Positions 1-9,435 of a DNA stretch of 64,000 nt are shown here, one piece after another. Every line of letters starts with the position of its first letter. Within the stretch, counting starts at the first letter, position 1. The position numbers and the translations under genes are program-made. Where the stretch lies: positions 1 through 64,000 of the forward strand of contig NZ_KB907790.1 in the NCBI RefSeq assembly GCF_000382205.1, in the 5' to 3' direction. The stretch comes from Dyadobacter beijingensis DSM 21582 (lineage in GTDB: Bacteria; Bacteroidota; Bacteroidia; Cytophagales; Spirosomataceae). The notes under the pieces are model-generated. The model made no database searches. It saw only the letters and a program-made list of their open reading frames with translations, and was not told the DNA's origin.

Positions 1-150
<150 letters not shown>

Positions 151-416
151 ATTTTGTTGATGTGATCTCCGAAAAGATCCATCGAATGTTTCTAACGAAC
201 CTATCTTTTTGCTCTCTTCATCATGTCAAAGAACGTTGCTCTGGCTTTCCAGAACTCGTGGCAGTGATCGTTTTCAGTGCCGTTGTTCCCGATTGGGAGT
301 GCAAAAGTGGGGGGTTAATTTTTAAGATGCAAGAGCCAACATCAAATATTTTTAAAGTTTTTTCGGGACATTTCAATAACCGGTTGATAACCAGAAATAA
401 CCGACCGATAATTTTT
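151..416 (-). promoter_or_regulatory. rRNA operon leader and promoter region
   Basis: This 266-base stretch holds no convincing gene. It lies directly upstream of the leftward 16S gene and must contain its promoter and leader. It is AT-rich between about 325 and 430, with runs of T and A expected upstream of a strong rRNA promoter. I could not find a clean TTTG / TAnnTTTG pair, so I do not place the promoter. A short open frame on the plus strand (162-557) crosses both this leader and the next gene and is not credible as a gene. Confidence 0.5.
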
Positions 417-770
417 TCAAAGATTTTTGAAGTATTCGATCACATGCATCTTCAAAAGCGCTTCCTGCTTCAAAAGATCGCCCGGAGGCAGCGCTCTTTC
501 CAGTTTGTAATGCGGCCAGCCGTCCTTATCCACGTGTTCAAGGCTATAATAGGATGACAGACTTAGTGCTTTACATATCCCTATATGCATCAGGTCCTGC
601 TTTTGCTCTTTCGTAAATCGCTTCGCGCCCTGGCCCAGTTCCTGCACACCTATCAGGAACAGCACGCCGTTCAGATCGCCCGGGCGCTTGCCTACCCATT
701 CTTCGAGCTGGCCCAGTAAATGCTCCCATTGTACTTCCAGAGGCTGGTCTTCTATATCTGTTAGATTCAT
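417..770 (-). CDS. conserved hypothetical protein, 117 aa
   Basis: I do not recognise a named family. The product is a soluble 117-residue protein with no signal peptide or membrane segment. It is rich in Leu, Glu and Lys and looks helical, with an N-terminal stretch of conserved-looking Trp residues (VQWEHLL, LEEWVG) and a C-terminal amphipathic segment. The ATG at 770 is the natural start; an overlapping frame at 571-792 has an Arg-rich, low-quality translation and is a shadow. The gene points toward the rRNA operon, so the two are codirectional, and the 266-base leader separates them. Probably a real small Bacteroidota gene because the composition is gene-like, but the function is unknown. 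Confidence 0.6.
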   Translation of the reverse strand: MNLTDIEDQPLEVQWEHLLGQLEEWVGKRPGDLNGVLFLIGVQELGQGAKRFTKEQKQDLMHIGICKALSLSSYYSLEHVDKDGWPHYKLERALPPGDLLKQEALLKMHVIEYFKNL

Positions 771-937
771 TGCTACGATTGTATACGACCATCGGCCGCC
801 TTATATATATGATGAAACTTGCATTTGTTGCTATTTAACCAACAATGCCTCCCTTATGTTCTGATAGGGAGTAATATTTATGGCGTGATGCCTGCCGGCA
901 AGCCCGCAGATTACAGAATGCTTTTGACGGTTTTTCC

Positions 938-945
938 TAACTTTG
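938..945 (+). promoter_or_regulatory. candidate -7 element for uvrD
   Basis: TAACTTTG matches the Bacteroidota -7 consensus TAnnTTTG exactly and lies 24 bases before the proposed start. No TTTG box is found at the usual 19-21 base spacing, so this is a weak call. Confidence 0.3.
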
Positions 946-969
946 GCTTTTGCTATATATTATAAGTAA

Positions 970-3258
970 TTGGAAAAGCATACAACTTTGAACCACAACG
1001 ATTATCTATCGACCTTGAATGAGCCCCAACGGGAGGCTGTGCTGCACGGAAATGGCCCTTTGATGATCATTGCGGGCGCGGGTTCAGGGAAAACCAGGGT
1101 GCTGACCTTCCGCATTGCGCGGCTGATCGAGACAGGCGTCGACCCTTTCCGTATTTTGTCCCTGACATTTACCAATAAAGCAGCCGGCGAAATGCGCAGC
1201 CGGATCGAAGGCGCCGTCGGTACCGAGGCCCGGAACATCTGGATGGGTACTTTTCACTCCGTTTTTGCCAAAATACTCCGCATCGAAGCGCGCTACCTGG
1301 GCTATACCAGCGATTTCTCCATATATGATACCGACGATTCGAAGTCATTATTAAGGAGTATCATCAAAGAATACAACCTCGACGACAAGGTTTATAAGGC
1401 CAACGTAGTTTTCAACCGGATCTCCGGAGCGAAAAACCGGCTCATTTCCGCCGACGATTATGTCAACAATGCGGTAATCCAGGCGGACGACGAAGCCGCT
1501 AAGATGAAAGAGATCGGCAGGCTGTACAAAACTTACGTAACCCGTTGCTTCCAGGCCAATGCGATGGATTTCGACGACCTGCTTTTCAATACCAATGTCC
1601 TTTTCCGTGACTTTCCCGACGTATTATATAAGTACCAGCACAAGTTTCAGCACGTAATGGTGGATGAGTTCCAGGATACGAACGTTTCCCAGTACCTCAT
1701 TACCAGGAAGTTATCTGCCGTACATCGTAATATTGTTGTCGTGGGTGACGATGCGCAGAGTATTTATGCATTCCGCGGCGCGAACATTGAGAATATCCTC
1801 AATTTCGAAAAGGACTTCCCGGACGTACGCGTGATCAAGCTGGAACAGAACTACCGGTCGACAAACACGATCGTGGAAGCGGCTAACTCGGTAATTGCCC
1901 GCAACAAGGCGCAGCTCGAAAAGAAGACTTTTACTTCCAACGAAGAAGGCTCACTGATCGACGTCATCAAGGCGAGCTCGGACAATGAGGAAGGCCGCCT
2001 CGTAGCGACGGCGATTTTCGAAGAGAAAATGCAGAAATCGCTGCGGAACGAGAATTTTGCCATTCTCTACCGCACCAATGCACAGTCCCGCTCATTTGAA
2101 GAAGCCCTGCGGAAGCTCGGGATCAAGTACCGTATTATCGGTGGCCAGTCCTTTTATCAAAGGAAAGAAATCAAGGATCTGCTCGCTTACCTGCGGTTTA
2201 CAGTGAACCAGCGGGACGAAGAAGCTTTCAAACGTATCATTAATTTGCCCAAAAGGGGCATTGGCGATACGACCGTAGCCAAAATCGCGGTAACGGCTTC
2301 TGAAAACAATGTGGCGATCTGGGACGTCGTGGCGAATATCAGCCAATTCGGTACCGGGCGGACCATTGCGCCCATCGAAGGCTTTGGAACGCTGATCAAG
2401 AGTTTCAAAATTTTGGTGGAAGAAGGAAAGGATGCCTATGAAATTTCTTCCCACATTGCCAAAGCATCGGGCATTCTGCGCGAATTGTATGAAGACAAGA
2501 CCGTGGAAGGCCTCTCGCGCTACGAAAACGTGCAGGAATTGCTGAACGGTATCAAGGAATTCGTCGATAGCGAAGAAAATGAGGATAAAACGCTGAGCGC
2601 ATTCCTGCAATCGGTGTCGCTGCTGACGAATGCCGACGAGCCGGACGATAACAACGACCACGACCGTGTGACGATGATGACCATTCACTCAGCTAAGGGT
2701 CTGGAATTCAGGAATGTATTTATTGTGGGATTGGAAGAAGACCTTTTCCCGAGCCAGATGATGCTGGAAAGCCGGCAGGATTTGGAGGAAGAAAGAAGGC
2801 TTTTCTACGTGGCGATCACGCGTGCGGAAAAGAAATTGTCATTCTCCTACGCCGAGAGCCGATACCAGTGGGGCCGACTGAAAATGTGCGAGCCGAGCCG
2901 GTTTCTGCTGGAAGTGGATCAGCGGTACCTGAATGTTAACAAGATGGTGCAGAGCGCATTGGAACGTGATACTACACCACCCGTGACGACATTTGCGCGA
3001 AATCTCGTGCAGCGTAAAACCGAAGCGAGGCCGGCGGCAACCTCCCCGGCAACAAGCCACGTACCGTCCGCCGATTTCGTGCCGACCGACACGTTCGATC
3101 TGGCAGAAGGCGACAAGGTGGAGCATCTGAAGTTCGGTTTCGGGGTTGTGACGAAAATGGATGTGAACGGCACGGACCGTAAAGCGACCGTCAAGTTCGA
3201 CTTGGTAGGCGAAAAGACGCTGTTGCTCAGTTTCGCGAAGTTGCGGGTGCTGAAATAA
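970..3258 (+). CDS. uvrD: ATP-dependent DNA helicase, UvrD/PcrA family
   Basis: Superfamily 1A 3'-5' DNA helicase acting in nucleotide excision repair, mismatch repair and removal of blocked complexes. Motifs appear in family order: Walker A AGAGSGKTR (about residues 35-43), Walker B VDEFQDTN, motif III GDDAQSIYAFRGA, motif IV LEQNYRST, motif V TIHSAKGLEF and motif VI LFYVAITRA. The last 50 residues (VEHLKFGFGVV onward) match the Tudor-like tail by which PcrA/UvrD contacts RNA polymerase. Length 762 aa is typical. The frame opens with TTG at 970 (MEKHTT); a second TTG at 985 is an alternative, and no ATG is available before the nucleotide-binding motif. Stands alone, with no near neighbour on its strand within 80 bases. 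Confidence 0.95.
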   Translation: MEKHTTLNHNDYLSTLNEPQREAVLHGNGPLMIIAGAGSGKTRVLTFRIARLIETGVDPFRILSLTFTNKAAGEMRSRIEGAVGTEARNIWMGTFHSVFAKILRIEARYLGYTSDFSIYDTDDSKSLLRSIIKEYNLDDKVYKANVVFNRISGAKNRLISADDYVNNAVIQADDEAAKMKEIGRLYKTYVTRCFQANAMDFDDLLFNTNVLFRDFPDVLYKYQHKFQHVMVDEFQDTNVSQYLITRKLSAVHRNIVVVGDDAQSIYAFRGANIENILNFEKDFPDVRVIKLEQNYRSTNTIVEAANSVIARNKAQLEKKTFTSNEEGSLIDVIKASSDNEEGRLVATAIFEEKMQKSLRNENFAILYRTNAQSRSFEEALRKLGIKYRIIGGQSFYQRKEIKDLLAYLRFTVNQRDEEAFKRIINLPKRGIGDTTVAKIAVTASENNVAIWDVVANISQFGTGRTIAPIEGFGTLIKSFKILVEEGKDAYEISSHIAKASGILRELYEDKTVEGLSRYENVQELLNGIKEFVDSEENEDKTLSAFLQSVSLLTNADEPDDNNDHDRVTMMTIHSAKGLEFRNVFIVGLEEDLFPSQMMLESRQDLEEERRLFYVAITRAEKKLSFSYAESRYQWGRLKMCEPSRFLLEVDQRYLNVNKMVQSALERDTTPPVTTFARNLVQRKTEARPAATSPATSHVPSADFVPTDTFDLAEGDKVEHLKFGFGVVTKMDVNGTDRKATVKFDLVGEKTLLLSFAKLRVLK

Positions 3259-3345
3259 ATCCGCAAGGATGGTGAAAGTATGTCAATTCAAAGCTTTTTT
3301 TGTAATAAATCTTACCCTAAACTTCACTGATTAAAACCACATATT

Positions 3346-4842
3346 ATGTTTATTGAAAAAGATATTCAACAAATAAAGGAAAGAGGAAGCGATCTAAGCG
3401 TCGTTGAAGAGCAAGTACGTTATTTCGAGAAAGGGTTCCCGTTTTTACAACTTTCAAAGGCGGCTACGGTCGGTGATGGCATCATCAGGCTGACCGACGA
3501 AGAGATCGCACAAGTGATCAGTGAGTTCGATAAGAGTGCCGCCGATGGCGAAATCGCACTTTTGAAGTTTGTCCCGGCTTCCGGCGCAGCTACCCGGATG
3601 TTCAAGTCGCTTTTCGGTTTTTTGCAGGAGGATAAAAAGGACAAGTCGGTAGACGAATTCTTTACCAAACTGAAAGACTTCGCGTTTTATGAGGACCTAA
3701 AAACATCGCTCGCGGCGGACGGATACGATATCGAATCAGCCGATGAAAAGACTATCACTTCTTACTTCCTCACAGCCAAGGGGCTAGGCTACGGCGAATT
3801 GCCCAAAGGCCTTTTGAAATTCCACAACTACCCCGACCGTTCCCGCACGCCGCTCGAAGAGCATTTGGTAGAAGGCGCGAAATATGCGAACGCGGGCAGC
3901 AATGTCCAGATCCATTTCACGGTTTCGCCCGAGCACCGCGATAAGTTTGAAAAACTCGTCGTAGAAGTGCTGCCAAGCTACCAGACGCAGTACGGCGTTC
4001 GCTATATCGTATCGTTTTCAGAACAAAAAAGCGCTACCGACACCATTGCGGTGAACCTCGACAATACGCCTTTCCGCGAGAAAGACGAGTCGCTGCTGTT
4101 CCGCCCGGCAGGCCACGGCGCACTGCTGGAAAACCTCGGACAGCTTGATGCGGACATTATTTTCATTAAAAATATCGACAATGTCGTGCCTGATCGCATT
4201 AAGGGTGAGACGATTACCTATAAAAAGGCGTTGGCGGGAATTGTTTTGAAGTTCCAGAAGCAAATTTTCTCCTATCTCGACAAACTGGCTGGAAGTGCCG
4301 ACAAGGCATTACTGGCCGAAATCGACGCATTTTTCCGCGATGAACTGTGTGTGATCCCTCCGGCAGCTTTCGGGTCGTGGAGCGATGAGCAGAAGAAAAC
4401 CTATTTCATCGGTAAGCTCGACCGCCCTTTACGTGCGTGCGGGATGGTGAAAAATCAGGGTGAGCCTGGTGGCGGACCATTCTGGGCCGAGAATGCGGAT
4501 GGATCATCGTCGTTGCAAATCGTGGAATCGGCGCAGGTAGATGTCGATAATGCGGATCAAAACAGCATTTTCAAGAACTCGACGCACTTCAATCCGGTGG
4601 ACCTGGTGTGTGCGGTGAAGAATAAAAAGGGCGAATTGTACGACCTGAAAAAATTCCGGGACCCGCTCACCGGCTTCATTACAGGCAAGTCGAAAGACGG
4701 TAAGGAACTGAAAGCGCAGGAGCTTCCCGGATTGTGGAATGGCTCGATGGCCGACTGGAACACGCTTTTCGTGGAAGTTCCGCTGATCACTTTCAACCCT
4801 GTGAAAACCGTGAACGACCTGCTTCGCGAGCAGCATCAATAG
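3346..4842 (+). CDS. DUF4301 family protein
   Basis: The 498-residue soluble product matches my memory of the Bacteroidota DUF4301 family: an N-terminal FIEKDIQQIKERG segment, then the motif KFVPASGAATRMFK (about residues 78-91), which resembles a sugar-nucleotide transferase glycine loop, and a long conserved body with KNQGEPGGGPFW. The family has no firm function; the loop suggests nucleotide or sugar-phosphate binding, which is inference. The ATG at 3346 follows an 87-base spacer after uvrD. A strong hairpin with T-runs on both sides follows the stop and ends transcription before the convergent Lrp/AsnC gene. No signal peptide. Confidence 0.85.
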   Translation: MFIEKDIQQIKERGSDLSVVEEQVRYFEKGFPFLQLSKAATVGDGIIRLTDEEIAQVISEFDKSAADGEIALLKFVPASGAATRMFKSLFGFLQEDKKDKSVDEFFTKLKDFAFYEDLKTSLAADGYDIESADEKTITSYFLTAKGLGYGELPKGLLKFHNYPDRSRTPLEEHLVEGAKYANAGSNVQIHFTVSPEHRDKFEKLVVEVLPSYQTQYGVRYIVSFSEQKSATDTIAVNLDNTPFREKDESLLFRPAGHGALLENLGQLDADIIFIKNIDNVVPDRIKGETITYKKALAGIVLKFQKQIFSYLDKLAGSADKALLAEIDAFFRDELCVIPPAAFGSWSDEQKKTYFIGKLDRPLRACGMVKNQGEPGGGPFWAENADGSSSLQIVESAQVDVDNADQNSIFKNSTHFNPVDLVCAVKNKKGELYDLKKFRDPLTGFITGKSKDGKELKAQELPGLWNGSMADWNTLFVEVPLITFNPVKTVNDLLREQHQ

Positions 4843-4861
4843 TTTTGGATAGATGGCAAAT

Positions 4862-4895
4862 AAAAAATGGTCGGAATCACTTCCGACCATTTTTT
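4862..4895. terminator. bidirectional Rho-independent terminator
   Basis: A perfect inverted repeat (AAAAAATGGTCGGAA, 4-base loop, TTCCGACCATTTTTT) sits between the convergent DUF4301 and Lrp/AsnC genes. It gives a GC-rich stem followed by a T-run when read from either side. Confidence 0.9.
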
Positions 4896-4898
4896 ATT

Positions 4899-4977
4899 TT
4901 ATGAGTTTAAAGTTCAAAGTTTAAAATTAAGGTCAGCTTTCGACTATAAACTCATAGACCTTAAACTCATAAGCTCT
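4899..4977. repeat. AT-rich interrupted palindrome sharing a 16-mer with the atpC-atpD spacer
   Basis: The segment opens with ATGAGTTTAAAGTTCA (4901-4916) and closes with the partly complementary CTTAAACTCATAAG around 4960-4973, giving an imperfect palindrome. The same 16-mer starts the palindromic spacer between atpD and atpC at 32772. It lies just downstream of the Lrp/AsnC stop codon. This looks like a dispersed intergenic repeat family rather than gene sequence. Confidence 0.6.
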
Positions 4978-4981
4978 TACA

Positions 4982-5455
4982 TCATGGTATCGGTAATACT
5001 TTGCTTTCTTTAAAGGTCGAGAGGATTACCATCGTTTGTGTGCTGGCAACTTCTTCGATCTCATTGATCTTTTCGAGCATCAGTTTCTGATACGTGCTGA
5101 TGTCTTTGGAAATAACGCGGAGGAGGAAGTCGCCCGTGCCGGTAATGTGGTGACACTCAATAACTTCCGGGATCGCGTGAATTTTTTCAACAAATGACTC
5201 CGTAACAGCTTTGCGGTGACCAACCAGCGAAATCTGAACAAAAGTGCTCACGCCCAAACCTACCTTTTCGGGTTCCAGCTGCGCGTGGTAGCTTTTGATG
5301 ATCCCCGACTGCTCCAATTTCTTCACGCGTTCGAGCGTGGGAGCAGGCGAAAGTCCTATTTCTTTGGATAATTGAGCGTTGGTTATCTTCGCGTTGGTTT
5401 GTAAAATCTCCAGTACTTTGCGGTCTATCTGATCTAACTTAATAATGGCCGACAT
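4982..5455 (-). CDS. Lrp/AsnC family transcriptional regulator
   Basis: DNA-binding regulator that usually senses amino acids. The N-terminal winged helix-turn-helix is clear (LDQIDRKVLEILQTNAKITN, then LSKEIGLSPAPTLERVKKLE) and is followed by a RAM/AsnC ligand-binding domain (VTESFVEKIHAIPEVIECHH, GTGDFLLRVISKDI). The usual start is the ATG at 5455 (MSAIIKLDQ), giving 157 aa, the normal length; a longer frame to 5497 adds 14 unlikely residues. A perfect 14-bp palindrome overlaps a -7 element about 50 bases upstream, suggesting autoregulation. Which amino acid it senses cannot be told from sequence. Confidence 0.93.
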   Translation of the reverse strand: MSAIIKLDQIDRKVLEILQTNAKITNAQLSKEIGLSPAPTLERVKKLEQSGIIKSYHAQLEPEKVGLGVSTFVQISLVGHRKAVTESFVEKIHAIPEVIECHHITGTGDFLLRVISKDISTYQKLMLEKINEIEEVASTQTMVILSTFKESKVLPIP

Positions 5456-5501
5456 TTCTCTATGACTAAGGTTTATATGACGTGTCCATCGGGGCACGCT
5501 G

Positions 5502-5517
5502 CAAAACTAATTAGTTT
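5502..5517 (-). promoter_or_regulatory. -7 element and palindromic operator of the Lrp/AsnC gene
   Basis: On the minus strand TAGTTTTG (5509 down to 5502) matches TAnnTTTG. It overlaps the perfect 14-bp palindrome AAACTAATTAGTTT at 5504-5517, a likely binding site for the adjacent regulator itself. No good -33 box is seen. Confidence 0.45.
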
Positions 5518-5640
5518 CCCGAAGATTCTTGTAATATTATACTGAAATTTTGTCTAAAAAAAGAATTATCGTAGGTAAAATATGATTTTAGTATTGAATT
5601 ATTAGGCCATGCTTTTTGTAACCCGTTGTTGTGATTTGGG

Positions 5641-6582
5641 TTACACGGCATAAGTTTCAATTTTTTCGAGGAAATCCTGGTAAGTTTTAGTGATTCCTTC
5701 TTCCAGGTCGATGGTGTGTTTCCAGCCCAATGCATGCAGCTTGCTTACGTCCATCAATTTGCGCGGCGTCCCGTCCGGTTTGTCGGTGTTCCAATGGATT
5801 TCGCCCTCGTAGCCTACCACTTTCTGGATCATTTCGGCCAGGTGCTTAATCGTCACGTCGGAGCCAACGCCGATATTCAGGAAGCCTTCTTCATTGTAAT
5901 TCTGCATCAGGAAGTAACACGCGGCAGCGAGGTCGTCGGCGTGCAGGAACTCGCGCAATGGCGATCCCGTACCCCACAATTCCACGAACGGCTTACCTTC
6001 TTCCTTGGCCTCGTGAAACTTGCGGATCATGGCCGGCAGCACGTGCGATTTGTTCAGGTCGTAATTATCGTTCGGTCCGTATAAATTGGTAGGCATCACC
6101 GAAATGAAGTTGCAGCCATATTGCGAACGGTAAGCTTCGCACATTTTAATACCGGCGATTTTGGCAATGGCGTAAGGCTCATTGGTCGGTTCGAGCAAGC
6201 CGGTCAGGAGCGAATCTTCCTGCAATGGCTGCGGCGCCATTTTGGGGTAAATGCAGCTTGAGCCGAGGAACATCAGCTTCTTCGCATCGGTACGGTAAGC
6301 GCTGTCAATGACGTTGTTTTGAATTAACAGGTTGTCATTCAGGAACTCTGCGCGGTAAATATTGTTTGCCATAATGCCGCCGACTTTGGCCGCGGCGAGG
6401 AAAATATATTCAGGACGTTCTGCCTCGAAGAAGGCCCGGACATCCGCCTGGTTGCGCAGGTCGAGCTCGGACGACGTTCTGGTGATGATATTGTTGAATC
6501 CCTCTTCTTCGAGTTTCCGGAGAATGGCTGAACCAACCATTCCGCGGTGTCCGGCAATATAAATTTTAGCGCTTTTTTCCAC
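5641..6582 (-). CDS. fcl: GDP-L-fucose synthase
   Basis: NADPH-dependent epimerase/reductase that turns GDP-4-keto-6-deoxymannose into GDP-L-fucose for surface glycans. The extended SDR fold is evident: nucleotide loop GHRGMVGSAI at the N-terminus, the catalytic Ser region FLGSSCIYPK, and the Tyr-Lys pair in EPYAIAKIAG. A C-terminal segment (NTDKPDGTPRKLMD) matches the substrate-binding loop of Fcl. Length 313 aa is normal. The start is GTG at 6582 (MEKSAKIYIAGH); no better ATG exists. No GDP-mannose dehydratase gene is adjacent, so the partner enzyme is elsewhere. A candidate -7 element lies at 6643-6636. Confidence 0.93.
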   Translation of the reverse strand: MEKSAKIYIAGHRGMVGSAILRKLEEEGFNNIITRTSSELDLRNQADVRAFFEAERPEYIFLAAAKVGGIMANNIYRAEFLNDNLLIQNNVIDSAYRTDAKKLMFLGSSCIYPKMAPQPLQEDSLLTGLLEPTNEPYAIAKIAGIKMCEAYRSQYGCNFISVMPTNLYGPNDNYDLNKSHVLPAMIRKFHEAKEEGKPFVELWGTGSPLREFLHADDLAAACYFLMQNYNEEGFLNIGVGSDVTIKHLAEMIQKVVGYEGEIHWNTDKPDGTPRKLMDVSKLHALGWKHTIDLEEGITKTYQDFLEKIETYAV

Positions 6583-6635
6583 GGTGTTTATTTAAATTTG
6601 TATTGGAAATCAATATAGAAAAAACCAATTCGTTA

Positions 6636-6643
6636 CAAAAGTA
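6636..6643 (-). promoter_or_regulatory. candidate -7 element for fcl
   Basis: Minus-strand TACTTTTG matches TAnnTTTG and lies 53 bases before the fcl GTG start. The -33 region (TTTTT) is only a loose match. Confidence 0.35.
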
Positions 6644-6675
6644 ACAATCTTGCTCTTAAGAAAAATCCTATATTC

Positions 6676-7692
6676 ATGCAAAGAGTAGCTCTGTTCTGCG
6701 GCTTTTTCACCATCTGTCTCTCGGCTTCCGTTGTCGCCCAGCAAAACCAGGCGGAAACATCCACACCTTCGTGGCTGCCGAAAGAGCACGTCAAAAAGGA
6801 TACCGCTGCGCGTTCCAACGACCTGAAATCCTTCGTTTCCGGTCTGGACCCGGTGGTGGGGGCCTCGGCACCGGGCGGTAAGGGCAAGTCCACCAATCTC
6901 TCCACATTGTTCGGCGAAACGATCCCTGACCTGGGCCTCCGGGTGAAGGAATATAAGAGCCAGAAAAAAGACCGAAAGGCTAAAAAGGAAAAAGCCCGTC
7001 TCGCAAAAGTACAATATGACGGCGTCGCCATGCAGAGCATGTCCGTCAAGTACGGCAGCGGCGACCGGGCCACGGTAGAGAACTTCCATGTTTTAAAAGA
7101 ATATAAGCCGATCGATCAGTATGCACGGGCGACGGAAACGCGCTGGTATGATAAAAAAAGCCGAAAACTAAGCTCATCCGTGATCAAGGACAAGTCGCAG
7201 GCATTGCCGTTGCACGGTTCTTACAAAAAATACAGCGGCGAAAACCTGATCGAAGAAGGCTACTATTATATGGGTGTGAAGGATGGCCGATGGGTCAAAT
7301 ACGACACCAAATACAACCTGATCGACAAGGCGGTTTGGAACCGCGGTTTTCCGGCCGAGTCGCGTATTACCTATTACGATTCGGCACATACGCAAATCAA
7401 GGAAGTGATGCCGATCGCATTCGGCGAAGTCGAAGGCGAATACCTGCAATTCTACAAGGAAGGCCAGCTGGCTGTGGACGGCAAATATGACTCCGGTAAA
7501 AAAATAGGCCGCTGGGTAGAGTATTACCAGTTCCGCCGCCAACGCAAGAAAGAAATCCAATACCCCAAAACGGCCTGGGAAGACGATTTTGAGCCATTTA
7601 TCCTTCGCGAATGGGACGATAAGGGCAAGCTTCTTTACGATTATACCAAAGATCCCCGCGCCTCCGCTGAAGAGGAGGAAACCGAAAATTAG
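6676..7692 (+). CDS. exported protein with YwqK/MORN-like repeats
   Basis: A 338-residue protein with an N-terminal Sec signal peptide (basic start, hydrophobic LFCGFFTICLSASVVAQ). A Lys-rich stretch follows (about 90-110). The C-terminal half holds repeats of the toxin-antitoxin YwqK/MORN type: GYYYMGVKDGRWVKYD, then YYDSAHTQIKEV, then LAVDGKYDSGKKIGRWVEYY. Such repeats form a beta-hairpin stack, and their role in Bacteroidota exported proteins is not established. The ATG at 6676 gives the signal peptide directly. Transcribed away from fcl and codirectional with the next membrane protein, 46 bases downstream. Confidence 0.7.
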   Translation: MQRVALFCGFFTICLSASVVAQQNQAETSTPSWLPKEHVKKDTAARSNDLKSFVSGLDPVVGASAPGGKGKSTNLSTLFGETIPDLGLRVKEYKSQKKDRKAKKEKARLAKVQYDGVAMQSMSVKYGSGDRATVENFHVLKEYKPIDQYARATETRWYDKKSRKLSSSVIKDKSQALPLHGSYKKYSGENLIEEGYYYMGVKDGRWVKYDTKYNLIDKAVWNRGFPAESRITYYDSAHTQIKEVMPIAFGEVEGEYLQFYKEGQLAVDGKYDSGKKIGRWVEYYQFRRQRKKEIQYPKTAWEDDFEPFILREWDDKGKLLYDYTKDPRASAEEEETEN

Positions 7693-7738
7693 GCGGGCGA
7701 TGGTTGAAAATCACTGCGCACGTGCTTAATTAGCATGC

Positions 7739-9433
7739 ATGTATTCGTCTTTCCTCCGTTTCGTCAGAGAAAAAAGCGGGCTTGCCTGGTTATTGTGCCT
7801 GATACCCGTTCTGATCTACATTTGGGTATTCAAAGTCATTGCGCTGAATGTCAATTACGTAGCATTTGACGATATCCTCATTCTCGGCATTATTCCCGAA
7901 TTTTCGCAGGCCGATCTGGCCGGTAAATGGAAGTTGCTGACTACGCTTTTCCCCGAGCACCGCCTCGTTTTTTCGCGCTCCATTATCTTATTGCTGCATA
8001 AAATCTTCGGCACGGTCGATCTGGTATGGCCGATGGTCATCGCCAATATCTGCTGGGCGCTCTGCGCGGTGGTTTTTTACCGCGCATTCCGGCGGCTAAG
8101 GGTTTCTGCCTGGTATTTCCTGCCGGTGATGTGGCTCTGGTTCAATATCCAGTCGTTCGAAAATATCTTCTGGGGTGTAAGTTCGCTGTGCAATTTCGGC
8201 GTGATCCTTTTCGTGCTCTGCGCATTGTATTTTGCCGCCTACCGGCCCGAAAAGCTCATAATTTCATTGCTTTTCGCCATCGCAGCCACGTTCAGTTACG
8301 GCAATGGGCTGATGGTTTTTCCGGTAACAGGCCTTATTTTCCTGCTCGGCGGCTACCGAAAGCAATTTCTGATCACACTAGGCACGGCGCTCACGGTCGC
8401 AGTCATTTATTTCATCGATTTTACCCCCATTACCCAAAGCCTCGACCTGTCGAACCCGCAGCAGGTAAAGGAGGGCTTTTTCGGCTTTTTCGGGTTTATC
8501 GGCTCCTGGGCCACGTTGACTGCTTACAGCAACCCGCCGGTGAGGCTATACGCAGCAGTAGGGATGGGAATGGCCATGATCCTTGGGCTGCTCATTTTGT
8601 ACAGGAAACAGTACCTTCCGCTCTGGAATTCGATGTGGCTGAAAGGCCGGTATGCCAACCAAACCGCCCTTTTCGCACTGGCAATCGCTATTTTCACAGG
8701 CATTACAGCGCTCGCCCTCACATATAAGCGTATCCCGACGGATACTTTTGAAGGGATGTTCAAAGGGCGTTACAGGATGTATTCTACGCTTTGGTGCATT
8801 GCCTTGTATTTCGGATTTCTGGCCATTGCGCAGCATTCGGCAAGGAAAAAGTTTGCGCCCGGGATATTGATTGCGGCAGTCGTCATGAACCTGGTATTGC
8901 TGCAAAGCAATTTCGCCGATGCCGTCAACAACCGGCGCGCGGCCATTGCGCAGGAGTTCAATGCGCGCTATAATGCCGATTGGCTCGGTGTGCGCATGTT
9001 TTCGATGGATCAGCAGCATTATGAAAAGATCCGCTCTTACTACCGCTCGGCCGATCCGCTTGCCGAAAACTGGAACCCTCGCGCCGATGCCGTGCCTTGC
9101 GACAGCATTTACCAGCCCGACGAGGTGGGCGAGCTCGGCGAGCATGTGGTAGTCGGGTTTCACCAGGATTTTTTCAAGCCGAAAAAAGACTACACCGATG
9201 GAGCCTATGTCATCCTGAAATCGCCGGAACATGTATACGTTTCGCAGCCAAACCAGGTGGCGGTGCCGCTAAAAACGACGCTGCGCCGTGGTATGTACTT
9301 CGCGAAAGGCCTGAATGCAAGTTTTCATAAAGCCAATGTGGAGCCGGGTACTTACAAAATTTACCTTCTGGTGCGCGAGAACGGCCGGAACAGGTTCTAT
9401 TGTACCGGTAAAACGTGGGACGAGAAAAAGTAA
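7739..9433 (+). CDS. polytopic membrane protein, GT-C-like
   Basis: A 564-residue integral membrane protein. About ten hydrophobic helices fill residues 15-385, and the last 170 residues are soluble and probably extracytoplasmic. The first loop after helix 1 carries an Asp-Asp pair (VAFDDILILG, residues 44-45) in the place where GT-C glycosyltransferases keep their catalytic acidic motif, and a PEHR motif follows. I therefore suspect a glycan- or lipid-linked-sugar transferase, but I do not recognise the family. It ends 2 bases before the convergent PBP4 gene. The neighbouring GT39-type gene (10821-12308) makes a cell-envelope glycosylation role plausible. Confidence 0.65.
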   Translation: MYSSFLRFVREKSGLAWLLCLIPVLIYIWVFKVIALNVNYVAFDDILILGIIPEFSQADLAGKWKLLTTLFPEHRLVFSRSIILLLHKIFGTVDLVWPMVIANICWALCAVVFYRAFRRLRVSAWYFLPVMWLWFNIQSFENIFWGVSSLCNFGVILFVLCALYFAAYRPEKLIISLLFAIAATFSYGNGLMVFPVTGLIFLLGGYRKQFLITLGTALTVAVIYFIDFTPITQSLDLSNPQQVKEGFFGFFGFIGSWATLTAYSNPPVRLYAAVGMGMAMILGLLILYRKQYLPLWNSMWLKGRYANQTALFALAIAIFTGITALALTYKRIPTDTFEGMFKGRYRMYSTLWCIALYFGFLAIAQHSARKKFAPGILIAAVVMNLVLLQSNFADAVNNRRAAIAQEFNARYNADWLGVRMFSMDQQHYEKIRSYYRSADPLAENWNPRADAVPCDSIYQPDEVGELGEHVVVGFHQDFFKPKKDYTDGAYVILKSPEHVYVSQPNQVAVPLKTTLRRGMYFAKGLNASFHKANVEPGTYKIYLLVRENGRNRFYCTGKTWDEKK

Positions 9434-9435
9434 TC

